The notes under the pieces were generated by a model that did not search any database, had not been told where the DNA came from, and saw nothing but the letters and a program-made list of their open reading frames with translations. The position numbers were made by a program, and so were the translations under genes. A stretch of 64,000 nt of DNA from CAVWUA01 sp963758025 (lineage in GTDB: Bacteria; Planctomycetota; Planctomycetia; Isosphaerales; Isosphaeraceae), in the NCBI GenBank assembly GCA_963758025.1, contig CAVWUA010000030.1:62001-126000 (forward strand), written 5' to 3'. This document shows positions 50,176 through 60,353 of this stretch, one piece after another. Numbering within the stretch: position 1 is the first letter of the stretch; every line of letters begins with the position of its first letter.

Positions 50176-51768
50176 ATGGTCGACCGACGATCCCCGAGAC
50201 TTCTCCAGACCGCCTTGTGCTGGGGCCTCGTCCTCGGCATTCCGATGGTTGGACTTTCCCAGACAACCGAATCAGGCCAGAGTCTCTCCTCAGGCAGCGG
50301 TGAAGGAACTGGTACCGGCACGGGAGCAGGGGCTGGAATCAACTCGACTGGTGGTGGTACCGGCGACATGACCGGCCCCGGATCGCTTCGACCGGGTGCC
50401 GGACTTCGGTCAGGGAGCTTTTCGCCCCCTGGAGGGATCCGGCCGCCTGGCGGTCCTGTTCCTCCCGATGGGCTGCGTGAGCCGCCCCCAGGTCCCCCGT
50501 TGCGGCCTTCTCCGGGGATGCGCTTCGCCCCGGACTTGCCGGATAGCCCCACGCTCGTGCCGCTGGAGGATCTTCCGAACCCGCTCTATCCCGATCCGAC
50601 AGCGCTCTCGCCCGAGCAACTGGATATTCTCGATGCGCAGTTATTGCCGAATGCGCGCGCCATTCAGGACCCCGCCTCGCGGTCCCTCGCGCTGGATCGC
50701 GTCGCTCGCACGAAGATTTTCGCTCACGAATACCAGGAAGCGCATACGGCCTTGCATGAGGCGGGGAATGCGGTGCTGGAGCTTCAGCCTGGGTTAGTCC
50801 GCGACCTGAGGATCATGGCCATCGTCACGACCCTGCTCCGCCTGGCTCACGATCAGGTTCAGGAGGCGATGGCGAACGAGAGCCTGATGTTCATCGACGA
50901 GATGCTCGGTCAGGTCCCGGAACGCGATCGGCTGAAAACCCTGGAGATGGCCCGACAGGAAAAGAACTACGCCATTCGCCTGGTCAAGGAAATCTCCAAC
51001 ACCAACTTCCGTAGCGAACAGTTCTACAAGATTGTGGAGACCGAGGCGGAGACAGCCCAGCAGGTCGCCGAGGATGCCTCCCACGCATCCACATCCCGCC
51101 CGGATCTTCAGGGGCTCGGTCCTGCCCTGATGACGTTCTCGGACCGCCTTCTGGAAAGTGCGTCGAACGACGCCTTGCAGATCGACTGGGCGGTCTGGCG
51201 GGACAAGGCCCTTCAAGCCGTCACGATGGCCGCAGCGCGATCGAGTCAGTATGAGCGGGGTATGATGATTGCTCGGAAGATTCCTCAGCCGGCCCCTCGG
51301 GCCGATTCCATGATCCAGATTGCCGAGGGGATGGCGCGGGAAAAGTTGAACAAGTCCGCCACGGGGGTTTATTCCGAGGCGGCCCGGTCGGTGGCGTCGA
51401 TCCCGATGAGCGATCCTCGGGAAATCCTGGCAGGGGTGTTGATTGATAGCCTGATCTCCGTCGGACGCTTCGACGACGCGCGTGCCAGCGTTTCCTTGCT
51501 GTCGGACCCGAACCGGAAGCTCTTCGCGCTCGGAGCCGTCGCCGAATCGCAAGGACGCCGGGGGTTGGCCGCCTCCGCCCGCCGCTGGATCGCAAACATT
51601 CCCTCGCCCGAGGATCGTTCTCTCCTGACCAAGCGCCTGGAGGACGGGATCATCGCGGGGGTCGATCGACTTCGCATTCAAGTCCAGGCCGAGACCACCA
51701 ATTATCCCGGATTAATGCAACCGATGACCGAATATCCCCCTCCATCGGGAGCAACCAACGAGGAGTGA
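50176..51768 (+). CDS. Secreted protein with Gly/Pro linker and helical repeats
   Basis: The 530-residue protein has a signal peptide (LLQTALCWGLVLGIPMVGL) at residues 10-28 and GGGAGGTGAG just upstream of the ATG. Residues about 30-115 are Gly-, Ser- and Pro-rich (GTGTGTGAGAGINSTGGG), then a long helical domain follows with about ten TPR- or HEAT-like segments such as REILAGVLIDSLISVGRFDD and KLFALGAVAESQGRRG. No enzyme motif is seen. It could be a cell-surface or periplasmic scaffold. A terminator follows 50 bases after the stop. Confidence 0.7.
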   Translation: MVDRRSPRLLQTALCWGLVLGIPMVGLSQTTESGQSLSSGSGEGTGTGTGAGAGINSTGGGTGDMTGPGSLRPGAGLRSGSFSPPGGIRPPGGPVPPDGLREPPPGPPLRPSPGMRFAPDLPDSPTLVPLEDLPNPLYPDPTALSPEQLDILDAQLLPNARAIQDPASRSLALDRVARTKIFAHEYQEAHTALHEAGNAVLELQPGLVRDLRIMAIVTTLLRLAHDQVQEAMANESLMFIDEMLGQVPERDRLKTLEMARQEKNYAIRLVKEISNTNFRSEQFYKIVETEAETAQQVAEDASHASTSRPDLQGLGPALMTFSDRLLESASNDALQIDWAVWRDKALQAVTMAAARSSQYERGMMIARKIPQPAPRADSMIQIAEGMAREKLNKSATGVYSEAARSVASIPMSDPREILAGVLIDSLISVGRFDDARASVSLLSDPNRKLFALGAVAESQGRRGLAASARRWIANIPSPEDRSLLTKRLEDGIIAGVDRLRIQVQAETTNYPGLMQPMTEYPPPSGATNEE

Positions 51769-51817
51769 TCGACCCACTCTCCCGCGGTCACGGTATCGTC
51801 CGAAAGCACGCAGGATT

Positions 51818-51848
51818 GGCCCCACCGTCCCCACGGTGGGGCCTTTTT
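51818..51848 (+). terminator. Rho-independent terminator
   Basis: A perfect 11-bp stem (51818-51828 with 51833-51843) with a four-C loop is followed by TTTTT at 51844-51848. It lies just after the secreted protein gene and 9 bases before the stop of the convergent gene. Confidence 0.92.
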
Positions 51849-51856
51849 GTTGGTGA

Positions 51857-52955
51857 TTACCCGCGAAGCCATTCGTCTCGGTGCGCCAGGACGAATTCAT
51901 CATCGTTCAGATGCGGATAGGCCCGGTACACCCGGTCGATGTCCTCCACCTGCCCCGGACTCAACCTCTCGGCCGGGTCCAGGCACCAGAGACCTTCCAG
52001 TAAGCCTTGCCGCCGCAGAACCTCGTGCAAACCGGGAATGCAGCCCGCGAAGTGGTTGGCCGCGTCGAAGAACGCGGCGTTGGTGTCGGTGACTTCCACG
52101 GCACGAGGGAGCATCGCCCACGGAAGGAAGCCGCTGACCCGAGCAACCCGACACTGCGTCGAGGAGTTCGACCGCCCTTCGTGTCCAGACGGCCCAGTGG
52201 CCGAGCAACCCTCCCACGATCCGCCGCTCGACCGTCCGCCCGTTCACAGGAAAGTGGTATGGAGTCAGCAAGTCCATGATGATGTTGTCGTCATTGCCCG
52301 TATAAAGCGCAACGTCCTCGCGTTCTGATTCCGCCGCGGCTCGGACCACATCCAACGTGCGATAACGATCGAACGGGGCGATCTTGATGGCGACGACCGG
52401 ACCGATTTCGAGAAATTCCCGCCAGAATCGATAGGAGAGGTCCGGCCCTCCCACGGCGTTCTGGAGATAAAATCCGACCAGCGGAATGACCTCGCTCACG
52501 GCCCGACAGTGCTCCAGCACGGTCCGTTCGTCACGTCCACGGAAGGCGGCCAGGCTGAGCAAGCCCGCGTGATAGCCATGTTCGCGAAGGGATCGGGCCT
52601 CGCCTAACGCCTGTCCGGTCGGCCCGCAGATGCCGGCAATCCTCACTGTTGAGGCGGATCCTGCCTCATCGGCTTTGTCCATCTCTTCGGCGACCAGGGC
52701 CAGCAAAGGGTCGAACAGTCCGTGCTTCGGGTCACGGATGGCAAACTGGGTCGTGTGTACCCCGACGGCCAACCCCCCAGCTCCGGCCGCGAGGTAATAG
52801 CGGCACAAGGCCCTCTGGCGACGCTCGTCCAGCCGCCGCTCAGCCGTCAGGGCCAGAGGCATGGCGGGGATGACGACCCCCTGGCGGAGCCGCTCCCGCA
52901 CCGAGTTCGGGATCGCTTCCAGAGAGGACGTATCCCCGGATTCAGAACCGGCCAT
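51857..52955 (-). CDS. Dihydrodipicolinate synthase-family aldolase, frameshifted
   Basis: The about 366-residue protein belongs to the DapA/N-acetylneuraminate lyase TIM-barrel aldolases. The Schiff-base Lys sits in GPVVAIKIAPFDRYRT and the partner Tyr in PLVGFYLQNAVGG. It is longer than DapA (about 290). The frame breaks at CCC 52138-52140; dropping one base gives SVSGFLPWAMLPRAVEVTD and the end at 51857. The substrate is probably a keto acid sugar rather than aspartate semialdehyde, because of context. The start overlaps the epimerase stop by 14 bases, and GAGGTG lies 5 bases upstream. Confidence 0.85.
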
Positions 52956-53990
52956 CGCGCACCTCGTAATGCGTCGGCTTGTCTAGCGTTTCCCCTCCAC
53001 GTTGAATCCAGTCCGCAATCCAGGTGAGGAGGGAATCGGTCTCAACCCTCGGTGGGCCAAACAGCCGATTTGCCTGCTCCGCGTTACTCAGGAGCGCGAC
53101 ATCCGACTCGACTCCTTCGAACCGCACCTCCTTGCCCAGCAGTTCCGCGAACCGAGAGGCCACCGCGCGGACGCTCAACTGAGTTCCGGCGACATTCAGC
53201 ACGAATGGCGGGCTCGCCGCATGACCGAAGGCCTGGAGCGCCATTGCGTTCGCGTCCCCTTGCCAGATCGCATTGACGTATCCCATCGTCAGGTCGATTG
53301 GCTCGCCCCGCGCGACGCGTTGCGCGATATCCACGAGGACGCCGTATCGCAACTCGGTCGCGTAGTTCAGCCGGATCAATACCGAGGGAATCCCCAGCGC
53401 GAGGCTCTGGTGTTCGAAGATCCGCTCACGAGCAAGGCAACTCATGGCGTATTCGCCCTGCGGGTTCATCGGGTCCGACTCCCGCGATCCCCCCCTCCGC
53501 ACCGGCGTCATCCCATAGACATTCCCGGTCGAGAACGCGAGAATCCGGCTGTTCCGGAAGTGCCGGCAGACCAGTCCGGGAAGATACGCATTGATGGCCC
53601 ACGTGTACGGCTCCTGACCGGTTGAACCGAACTTCCGACCGACCATGTAGATCAGATTCGGCACTTGCGGGAGTCGTTCCAGCGCAACGGGATCGAGCAA
53701 ATCGCAGCGGATCGTCTCGATGCCGCGATTCTGGAGCCGCTCTTCCAATCCCTCCGAGGAGAATCGCGCGACGCCGATCACTCGCCGCTTGACTCCCGCC
53801 ACGTCGGAGGCGCGCTTGGCCATCTCCGCCAGCGACGGCCCCATTTTCCCGCGACTCCCAAGACGATCACATCGCCGGAGAGCCGGGACAGGCTCTCGAT
53901 CACCCCTTCCGTGGGTGTGCTGAGATGAGCGTCCAGGTCCTCGACATCCCGAATAGGCCGATCCGGGGGAGTGGGTTCCTTCTGGTTCAT
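52942..53990 (-). CDS. NAD-dependent epimerase/dehydratase-family protein, frameshifted
   Basis: The product of about 349 residues is an extended short-chain dehydrogenase. The Rossmann loop is VIVLGVAGKMGPSLAEM and the substrate region has FSTGNVYGM. The usual YxxxK pair is replaced by EYAMSCLARERIFE with Cys in the Lys place, so redox chemistry may differ. The frame breaks at TTTT 53844-53847 (plus strand); adding one base restores GVAGKMGPS. The start at 53990 has GAGGAACGACC upstream. It precedes the DapA-like gene, so the two form an operon for sugar acid breakdown or synthesis (inference). Confidence 0.85.
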
Positions 53991-54223
53991 GGTCGTTCCT
54001 CGTTGTGGGCGGTTCGCGTCCTTCCATCCTAGCCGATCTGTCGGCGGTCAAAAGCCCCTCCACCCGAGACACCCGATTGTCAGCGACGGAGATCGGCCTT
54101 GACGTGAATGCCGCAAGGGCCCTACGCTATTTCATCTTGACGCATTCTCCCGACCTGCCCACGACCTCTCATCCCCGACGCCCGGTGGATCTCTCGATCC
54201 GGGACGGAAACCTCAAGAACCCG

Positions 54224-55653
54224 ATGAAATCCAACGCCGATATCAAGGGGACCTTCTCCTTCGTGAGCCTGGGTTGCCCGAAGAACCTTGTCGATTCCGA
54301 GCGGATGCTCGGGCTGCTCGCGCAGGATGGCTATGTCCTCGTGCCGGACTCGAACCAGGCCGACCTGGTCATCATCAACACCTGTGGGTTCATCGACGCG
54401 GCCCGGCAGGAGTCGCTCGGGGTGATCCGGGAGATGCTGGATCGGAAACGAGACGGAGCCTTGAAAGGGGTCGTCGTCGCGGGGTGCCTGGCCGAGCGCG
54501 AGCGGGAATTGCTGCTCGAACAGGTTCCGGATGTCGATCAGGTGGTGGGGGTCTTTGGCCGCGAGGAAATCGCGCAGGTCGCCGACCGGATCATGGGGGA
54601 TCTGCACGAGCAACGGACCGTGTTCCGCCCCGCGCCGGTGCACGCTCAGGAGGATCGCGCCCGGCTCCGGATCACGCCCCGGCACCTGGCCTACCTGAAG
54701 GTTTCCGAGGGGTGCGACCGGCTCTGCACCTTCTGCGCGATCCCGTACATGCGTGGAAAGCACGTCACCAAGCCGATCGAGGAGGTCGTCCGGGAGGCCG
54801 AGGAACTCGCCGCCGACGGTGTGCGCGAGCTGAATCTCGTCGCCCAGGACATGACCTACTACGGAATGGACCTCTATGGTCGGCCTCGGCTCGCCGAGTT
54901 GCTGCGGGAGCTGGACCAGGTTGAGGGGATCGACTGGATTCGCATCCTCTACAATTATCCGCAATACTTCACCGACGAGCTCTATGACATGCTGGCCACG
55001 GCGTCGAAGGTCGTGCCGTACCTGGACATGCCCTTGCAGCACATCAACGACCGAATGCTCAAGCTGATGAACCGCCGGCACACGCGGGCGGAGTCGGAGC
55101 AGATCGTCGAGCGGCTACGGGAACGGATTCCGAACCTCGTCTTGCGGACGACGTTCATCGTCGGCTTTCCCGGAGAGACGGACGCGGAGTTCGAGGAACT
55201 TCTGCGACACGTGCAGGAGATGAAGTACGAGCGCCTGGGCGTCTTCCCGTATTCCTTTGAGCCGGACACCCCCGCCGCGAAGTTGCCGGGACACCTGCCG
55301 GACGAGGTCAAGAACGAGCGGCGGGACCGGATCATGGCCGCACAGCAACCGAACGCCTTCGCGTTCAATCAGAGCCTGGTCGGCCAGCGGCTGGACGTCT
55401 TGATCGACGCCCCGGCGCCGGAGGTCAGCATCTCTGGGTCGGTCGGACGTACGCCGATGCGCCCGATGTGGACGGCGTGACCGTCGTCCAGGGCTCGGGA
55501 ATCGAACCCGGCGATCTCGTCTCCTGCGAGATCGTCAGCGCGGACGGCTACGATTTGATCGCCCGAGCCGAAACGGCGAAGTCGCCTCGACGGCGTCGGT
55601 CGCGGCCCAGGCCCCGGAAGAAACCGGTATCGCCGTTCAACATCATCAGCTAA
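54224..55653 (+). CDS. rimO: Ribosomal protein S12 methylthiotransferase, frameshifted near the end
   Basis: RimO is a radical-SAM enzyme that adds a methylthio group to an aspartate of ribosomal protein S12. The N-terminal UPF0004 domain has the three cluster cysteines (LGCPKNLVDSE, INTCGFI, AGCLAE), and the radical SAM cluster is CDRLCTFC (C-x3-C-x2-C). The TRAM domain ends the protein. The frame breaks in TCTCT at 55431-55435; the next frame gives WVGRTYADAPDVDG and ends with a basic tail (SPRRRRSRPRPRKK) at 55653, for about 475 residues. The chosen ATG at 54224 directly precedes the conserved part. Confidence 0.95.
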
Positions 55654-55683
55654 TACAACTCCCCGCACGAGGACCGGCCCGCG

Positions 55684-56277
55684 ATGGACGCTTCCCCTTC
55701 GGGACCACGGTTCTGGAACGTCCCGAACTCGCTGACGATGAGCCGCCTCGGCCTGGCCGTGGTCGTCTTCGGCCTGATCGAGGCGCGGCTCTACGTGGTG
55801 GCCATGATCACGTTCGTCGTGGCGTCGCTGACCGATGCGCTCGACGGTTACTTCGCGCGTCTCCTGAACCAGACGTCCGCCATCGGTCGCCAGCTCGACC
55901 CGCTCGTGGACAAGGTCATCAACTGCGGGGCGTTCGTCTATCTTGTCGCCCTGCCGGAAGAATCGACCGGCCTGGCCCCCTGGATGGTCACGGCCATCAT
56001 CGTCCGTGAACTGGTCGTGCAGGCGCTCCGCAGCCTGATCGAAGGCAAAGGGGTGGCCTTCGGCGCGAAGTGGGCCGGGAAGCTCAAGACGGTCTTTCAG
56101 TGTCTGTCCATCGGCGTCATCCTCCTGGCCTTGCAGTATCCCCCGAACGGAGCATGGCTCTATGCCCGCGATGCCGTGACCTGGACGGCGGTCCTCCTGA
56201 CGATCTACAGCGGAATGAGCTATCTTGTTCTCGCCTGGCCGTCGCTCCGGGGCGACCTCTCGACCACGCAATCCTGA
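55684..56277 (+). CDS. pgsA: CDP-diacylglycerol-glycerol-3-phosphate 3-phosphatidyltransferase
   Basis: PgsA makes phosphatidylglycerolphosphate in the inner membrane, the committed step to phosphatidylglycerol and cardiolipin. The catalytic CDP-alcohol phosphotransferase motif is intact: DALDGYFAR, eight residues, then G-x3-D-x3-D in GRQLDPLVDK. Several membrane helices follow; 197 residues is normal. It starts 30 bases after rimO and is followed after 22 bases by uppP, so the three may be one transcript. Confidence 0.93.
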   Translation: MDASPSGPRFWNVPNSLTMSRLGLAVVVFGLIEARLYVVAMITFVVASLTDALDGYFARLLNQTSAIGRQLDPLVDKVINCGAFVYLVALPEESTGLAPWMVTAIIVRELVVQALRSLIEGKGVAFGAKWAGKLKTVFQCLSIGVILLALQYPPNGAWLYARDAVTWTAVLLTIYSGMSYLVLAWPSLRGDLSTTQS

Positions 56278-56299
56278 AACCGAACGGCGGACTCTCGCG

Positions 56300-57337
56300 A
56301 TGGACTGGCTCGTCTCGCTCTTGCTGGGGGCTCTCCAGGGCCTCACCGAGTTTCTGCCCGTCTCCAGCAGCGGCCACCTCGCCGTGAGCGAAGGCGTCCT
56401 CGACGCCCTGCGAGGACAGGATACGGCCGGGGCCGAGAAGCTGTTCTTCAACGTCATGCTCCACCTCGGCACCCTCGCCGCGATCCTGATCTACTATCGA
56501 GCCGTCGCCCGAACATCCCTCCGGGGCCTCCAGGGTGACGCAACAACCCCGCCGGAGTATCGACGAGGGGCCTTGATCCGGACCGGGTGGCTGGCGATTC
56601 TGGCAACCTTGCCCGCCGTGGTCGTGGCTCTGACGCTCAAGGACCAGGTTGAGGAGGCGACGGATAACCCGATCGTCGCCGGTTTCGGGTTCTGGATCAC
56701 GGCGGCCCTCCTCCTGGTCACGGCGCGATTCCAGCCGGGAGAGAAAGGACCGAGTCGGACGACACCACTCGATGCCCTGCTCATCGGCGCCGCCCAGGCC
56801 TTCGCGATTCTGCCGGGGGTCAGCCGGAGCGGCATGACGATCGCCGCGGCCCTGGCCCTGGGGCTGAATCGCTCGTGGGCCGTCGGCTTCAGCTTGCTCA
56901 TGGCCGTCCCGGCGATCCTCGGCGCGGGGGTGCTTGAAATCAAGGACGTCAACCCCGACACCCTCACCCCCGATCGCGTCGCCCAGACGATCGCCGCTTC
57001 ACTGACGGCGGGACTGCTCGGATATGCCGCGATCATCTGGCTAATCAAAATTGTCAGAACCGGCCGTTTATGGTATTTTTCTGTATACCTCGTTGTGTTG
57101 GGGGGAGTAACCCTCGCGGGTTTTTCGATGTGGGGAGGCCGGCCCGATGACCGGCAGACGCGACCTCTGGACCGGGCCATTCGGCGCAGCGCTGAGGGAC
57201 CGGGCGTTACTCGACGCCCCGGTCAGCGCCCACAGTCTCTGGCTCGTTCCCTCGGAGTTAGCCCGGGAGCAGGTCCAGCGCACGCTGAGCCTCCGTCGAG
57301 GTGTGACGCTCGGGCTTCGCGTCTGGACGTGGGATGA
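56300..57337 (+). CDS. uppP: Undecaprenyl-diphosphate phosphatase, probable C-terminal frameshift
   Basis: UppP (BacA) recycles the undecaprenyl pyrophosphate carrier used in peptidoglycan synthesis. It has GLTEFLPVSSSGHLAV near residue 15 and PGVSRSGMTIAAALALGLN near residue 175, the two catalytic signatures, and about seven helices. The hydrophobic sequence ends at LVVLGGVTLAGFSM; the next 70 residues are Arg- and Pro-rich and overlap addB by 191 bases. A one-base indel between 57101 and 57140 would bring in the TGA at 57148-57150, which overlaps the addB start as ATGA. I suspect the true end is there (about 283 residues). Confidence 0.9.
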   Translation: MDWLVSLLLGALQGLTEFLPVSSSGHLAVSEGVLDALRGQDTAGAEKLFFNVMLHLGTLAAILIYYRAVARTSLRGLQGDATTPPEYRRGALIRTGWLAILATLPAVVVALTLKDQVEEATDNPIVAGFGFWITAALLLVTARFQPGEKGPSRTTPLDALLIGAAQAFAILPGVSRSGMTIAAALALGLNRSWAVGFSLLMAVPAILGAGVLEIKDVNPDTLTPDRVAQTIAASLTAGLLGYAAIIWLIKIVRTGRLWYFSVYLVVLGGVTLAGFSMWGGRPDDRQTRPLDRAIRRSAEGPGVTRRPGQRPQSLARSLGVSPGAGPAHAEPPSRCDARASRLDVG

Positions 57338-60300
57338 CCTGTGGGCGGAAATCGCCAGGGTCCACCGGGACGCACCGATGCGGCTCTCGCAGGCGGGGGT
57401 CGCGGCAGTTCTCGAAGAAGCGATCCAGGCGGCCCGTCGCGAAGGACAACTGCGCGAACTCGGTGAACTGGCGGAGACCGCCGGTTTCCGACGGCGACTG
57501 CGCGGCCGAATCGGTTCCTGGACGCGTGCCGAACGTCATCCCCGCCTCTCGCCACCCAAATCCGATTCCCCGATCTCCCGGGAAGAATGGGGGATCTTCG
57601 GTCGTTACCGCGAACTGCTCCGCTCGATCGGGGCTGAGGACGATGAGGGCCTGGCGCGCTGGGCCTCACTCGCGCTGCAACGTCATCCGACCAAATCCTG
57701 GGAGCACCTGGAACGCGTCACCGTCTTCGATCCGTCCCCCGGCAGTCAGGCCATCTGGCGGACCCTCGAAACGCTCAATCAGCGTGCCGAATCCCTGCTC
57801 GTGACGTTGCCCTGGGACCCGGACCCCGCGCGGTTCGAGGCCTTTTCCTCGACCGCGCCACTTCGGGAAAAGTTGCTGGATTGGGGATTCCAAGAGCTCG
57901 CGTTCTCCGCCGAATCGACCCGCCCTGAGGGGCTGCTGGGCGTGGAACGGGAACTCTTCCGGGACGAGCTGCCGGGACGCCGCCTTCTCGACTCGCCGGA
58001 AGGGCTGATGGCGCTGGGGGCTCCTCGCGGCGAGGGGATGGGACTGGTCATCGCCCGGGCAGTGCAAGACCGACTCGACGAGGGCATCGCCCCGGACGAT
58101 ATTCTGATTCTGTTCCCTCAATGGGACGATCAGGCCGCCGTGGTGGCCGAGACCCTGGATTCCTGGGGCATCCCGACCGCCTCGCTGGAGAAGACACGCC
58201 TGGCATGTTCGCCCGCTGTCTCGGCCTTACGACGAGCCCTCGACCTTCCTCTGGAGGACTGGGAAGCGAACTCGATCATCCACCTTTTGCGAAACGGCCA
58301 GCTTCGGCCCTCCTGGCCCGGGGTTTCTCAAGGGGATCTTCCCGCGACCGCGACCGCCATCCGAGAGACGCGGGTCTTCCGGGGGCTGGAGGCGATACGC
58401 AACGCTCTGTTGCGGGCCTCGGCGAACGTTGAAGAGGGACGCACGGACGAAGACCGCAAGCGCAAGGAGCGCAAGGCGGAGCGTGCACGCCTCGCTCTGA
58501 AAGTGATTGACCGGCTGGGGACACGGCTGTCCTCGTTCAATTCCCCCGCCCCCTGGCACGTTCAGGTGGAGCGCGTCTGGAGCGTGCGGGACGAACTGGG
58601 AATCGGTACCGGAGAGCATTCATCGTCGTCGGACCAGACCGCTGTTGATGTTCTCCTGCTCGCCCTGGAGGAACAGGAGAAGGTGCTGGAATGGTTCGGA
58701 CAGGGTGAGAAACCGTGGTCGTGGTCCGCGTTCGTCCATCGCCTCGATCGGCTCGTGCGTGACCTGGAGATCCCGTCCCCGTCGCGACCAGGTGGCGCGG
58801 TCCGGCTGGGACGGGTCGGTCGGCTGGACGGAGCCCGCGCGGGCCATCTGATGCTCGCGAACCTGGCCGAAAGCACCTTTCCGGCCCGGGATGCCATCGA
58901 GAACGAGGAGGAAGCGCCGCATCCCGACGGGGTTCATCCGGGCCTCGCTCGGGAAATGCTCCGGTTCCTCCGTGTCGTCGGCTCGGCGGAAGAGAGCCTG
59001 ACGCTGATCTATCCGACCGCCGACGAGAAAGGCCAGAAGCTGCTTCCCGCCGGATTTCTGGAGGATGTCTCGCGGCTGTTCCCGGAACCGGTCTGGGCCT
59101 CTTGCCTGTCCAGCTTCACCCGGCTCGACCCGATTCTGAAGGAGGAACTCGCGGGATCACCTCACGAGGCCCGGGTGAGCGCGGTGGCATGGGCGGTTCT
59201 CGATCACAAAACGGATCGGCTCGTGGAACTGGCGCGACGACCGGAGCACCACGACGCGCTGGAAGGGACAGCGGCCGCCCTGCACGTCTCCTCGGAGCGT
59301 GGTCCGAACCACAAGAACTTTGGGCCGTTTGACGGGCGTTTGCATTCCCCTGAAATCATCCGGCGCGTCGCGGATAGCTTCGGTCCGGGACGCCCCGCGT
59401 TCAGTCCGAGCCAGCTCGAATCCCTCTCCCTCTGTCCGTTCCAGTTCTACCTCCGTTACGTGCTCCATCTGGAGCCGATCGACGAGCGTGAGGAGTTGGA
59501 GGAGGATTACACCGCCCGGGGCAGCGTGATGCACCGGGCCCTGGAGACACTTCACATCACACTTCGCGACACCCCGTGCGAGGACGGGGTGACTCTTGCC
59601 GAGCGGGTCGCCCGGGAGATCAGCGCGGTGGTCGAGCGGCTGCTGGATCAGGATACGGAGTCGATGTCCGGGGTCGAGGGGGGCCTGCATCAGATCGAGG
59701 CGGAACGGCTCCGAAAAACCGGGCGGCGTTACGCGGGGCAATTCGCGGCCTATCATGCCAGGGAGGGAGAGACAACGGAGTGCCACCGCTTCGAAGTGAC
59801 GTTCGGGAAGCCGGGGGAAAACGAGTATCCCCCCCTGGTTGTCGGACACGATGGAGACGCGGTTCAACTGCAAGGAATGATCGACCGGATCGATCTGATC
59901 CGCATGCCTGAGGCGACCCTGTTCCGGGTCATCGACTACAAGACCGGCTCGGCGCCCGGGCCGTCGGAGGTCAAGTCGGGCCTGGCGCTTCAGCTCCCGC
60001 TGTACGCCCTGGCGGTCGAACGAATTATCCTGGCGGAGCAGGGGGCCTTGCCACACGACGCCGGATACTGGGCCTTGGCGGGCGACGGATACAAATCGCT
60101 CCGCTTGAAGATGGCCCAGCTCAACGACTCCACCGCGACGCTTAGCGAGGACTGGGAAACATTCCGGCAGGCCCTCGAAACGTACGTCGTCGAACTCGTT
60201 TCTCAACTCCGGCGGGCCACGTTCCCGGTCCACCCGAGAAAGGACGACTGCACGCGGTTCTGTGACTATCGCGCGGTCTGTCGGATCGCGCAGGTCCGCG

Positions 60301-60353
60301 CCTCCCGCAAGCGCTGGACGGACGCTCCCACATTGGAGATTCCGTCATCATGA
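57147..60353 (+). CDS. AddB-like PD-(D/E)xK exonuclease subunit
   Basis: The 1,068-residue protein is a RecC/AddB-like subunit of a DNA double-strand-break exonuclease. The N-terminal half is an inactivated helicase-like domain without a P-loop. Near the end, QGMIDRIDLIRM and FRVIDYKTG provide the nuclease Asp and Asp-x-Lys residues, and LQLPLYALAVE is the Q-L-x-x-Y motif. A Fe-S cluster is suggested by CPFQFYLRYVL before the nuclease and by CTRFCDYRAVC after it. The stop overlaps addA as ATGA. Gene order addB-addA fits AddAB. Symbol left blank because family names differ. Confidence 0.88.
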   Translation: MTGRRDLWTGPFGAALRDRALLDAPVSAHSLWLVPSELAREQVQRTLSLRRGVTLGLRVWTWDDLWAEIARVHRDAPMRLSQAGVAAVLEEAIQAARREGQLRELGELAETAGFRRRLRGRIGSWTRAERHPRLSPPKSDSPISREEWGIFGRYRELLRSIGAEDDEGLARWASLALQRHPTKSWEHLERVTVFDPSPGSQAIWRTLETLNQRAESLLVTLPWDPDPARFEAFSSTAPLREKLLDWGFQELAFSAESTRPEGLLGVERELFRDELPGRRLLDSPEGLMALGAPRGEGMGLVIARAVQDRLDEGIAPDDILILFPQWDDQAAVVAETLDSWGIPTASLEKTRLACSPAVSALRRALDLPLEDWEANSIIHLLRNGQLRPSWPGVSQGDLPATATAIRETRVFRGLEAIRNALLRASANVEEGRTDEDRKRKERKAERARLALKVIDRLGTRLSSFNSPAPWHVQVERVWSVRDELGIGTGEHSSSSDQTAVDVLLLALEEQEKVLEWFGQGEKPWSWSAFVHRLDRLVRDLEIPSPSRPGGAVRLGRVGRLDGARAGHLMLANLAESTFPARDAIENEEEAPHPDGVHPGLAREMLRFLRVVGSAEESLTLIYPTADEKGQKLLPAGFLEDVSRLFPEPVWASCLSSFTRLDPILKEELAGSPHEARVSAVAWAVLDHKTDRLVELARRPEHHDALEGTAAALHVSSERGPNHKNFGPFDGRLHSPEIIRRVADSFGPGRPAFSPSQLESLSLCPFQFYLRYVLHLEPIDEREELEEDYTARGSVMHRALETLHITLRDTPCEDGVTLAERVAREISAVVERLLDQDTESMSGVEGGLHQIEAERLRKTGRRYAGQFAAYHAREGETTECHRFEVTFGKPGENEYPPLVVGHDGDAVQLQGMIDRIDLIRMPEATLFRVIDYKTGSAPGPSEVKSGLALQLPLYALAVERIILAEQGALPHDAGYWALAGDGYKSLRLKMAQLNDSTATLSEDWETFRQALETYVVELVSQLRRATFPVHPRKDDCTRFCDYRAVCRIAQVRASRKRWTDAPTLEIPSS

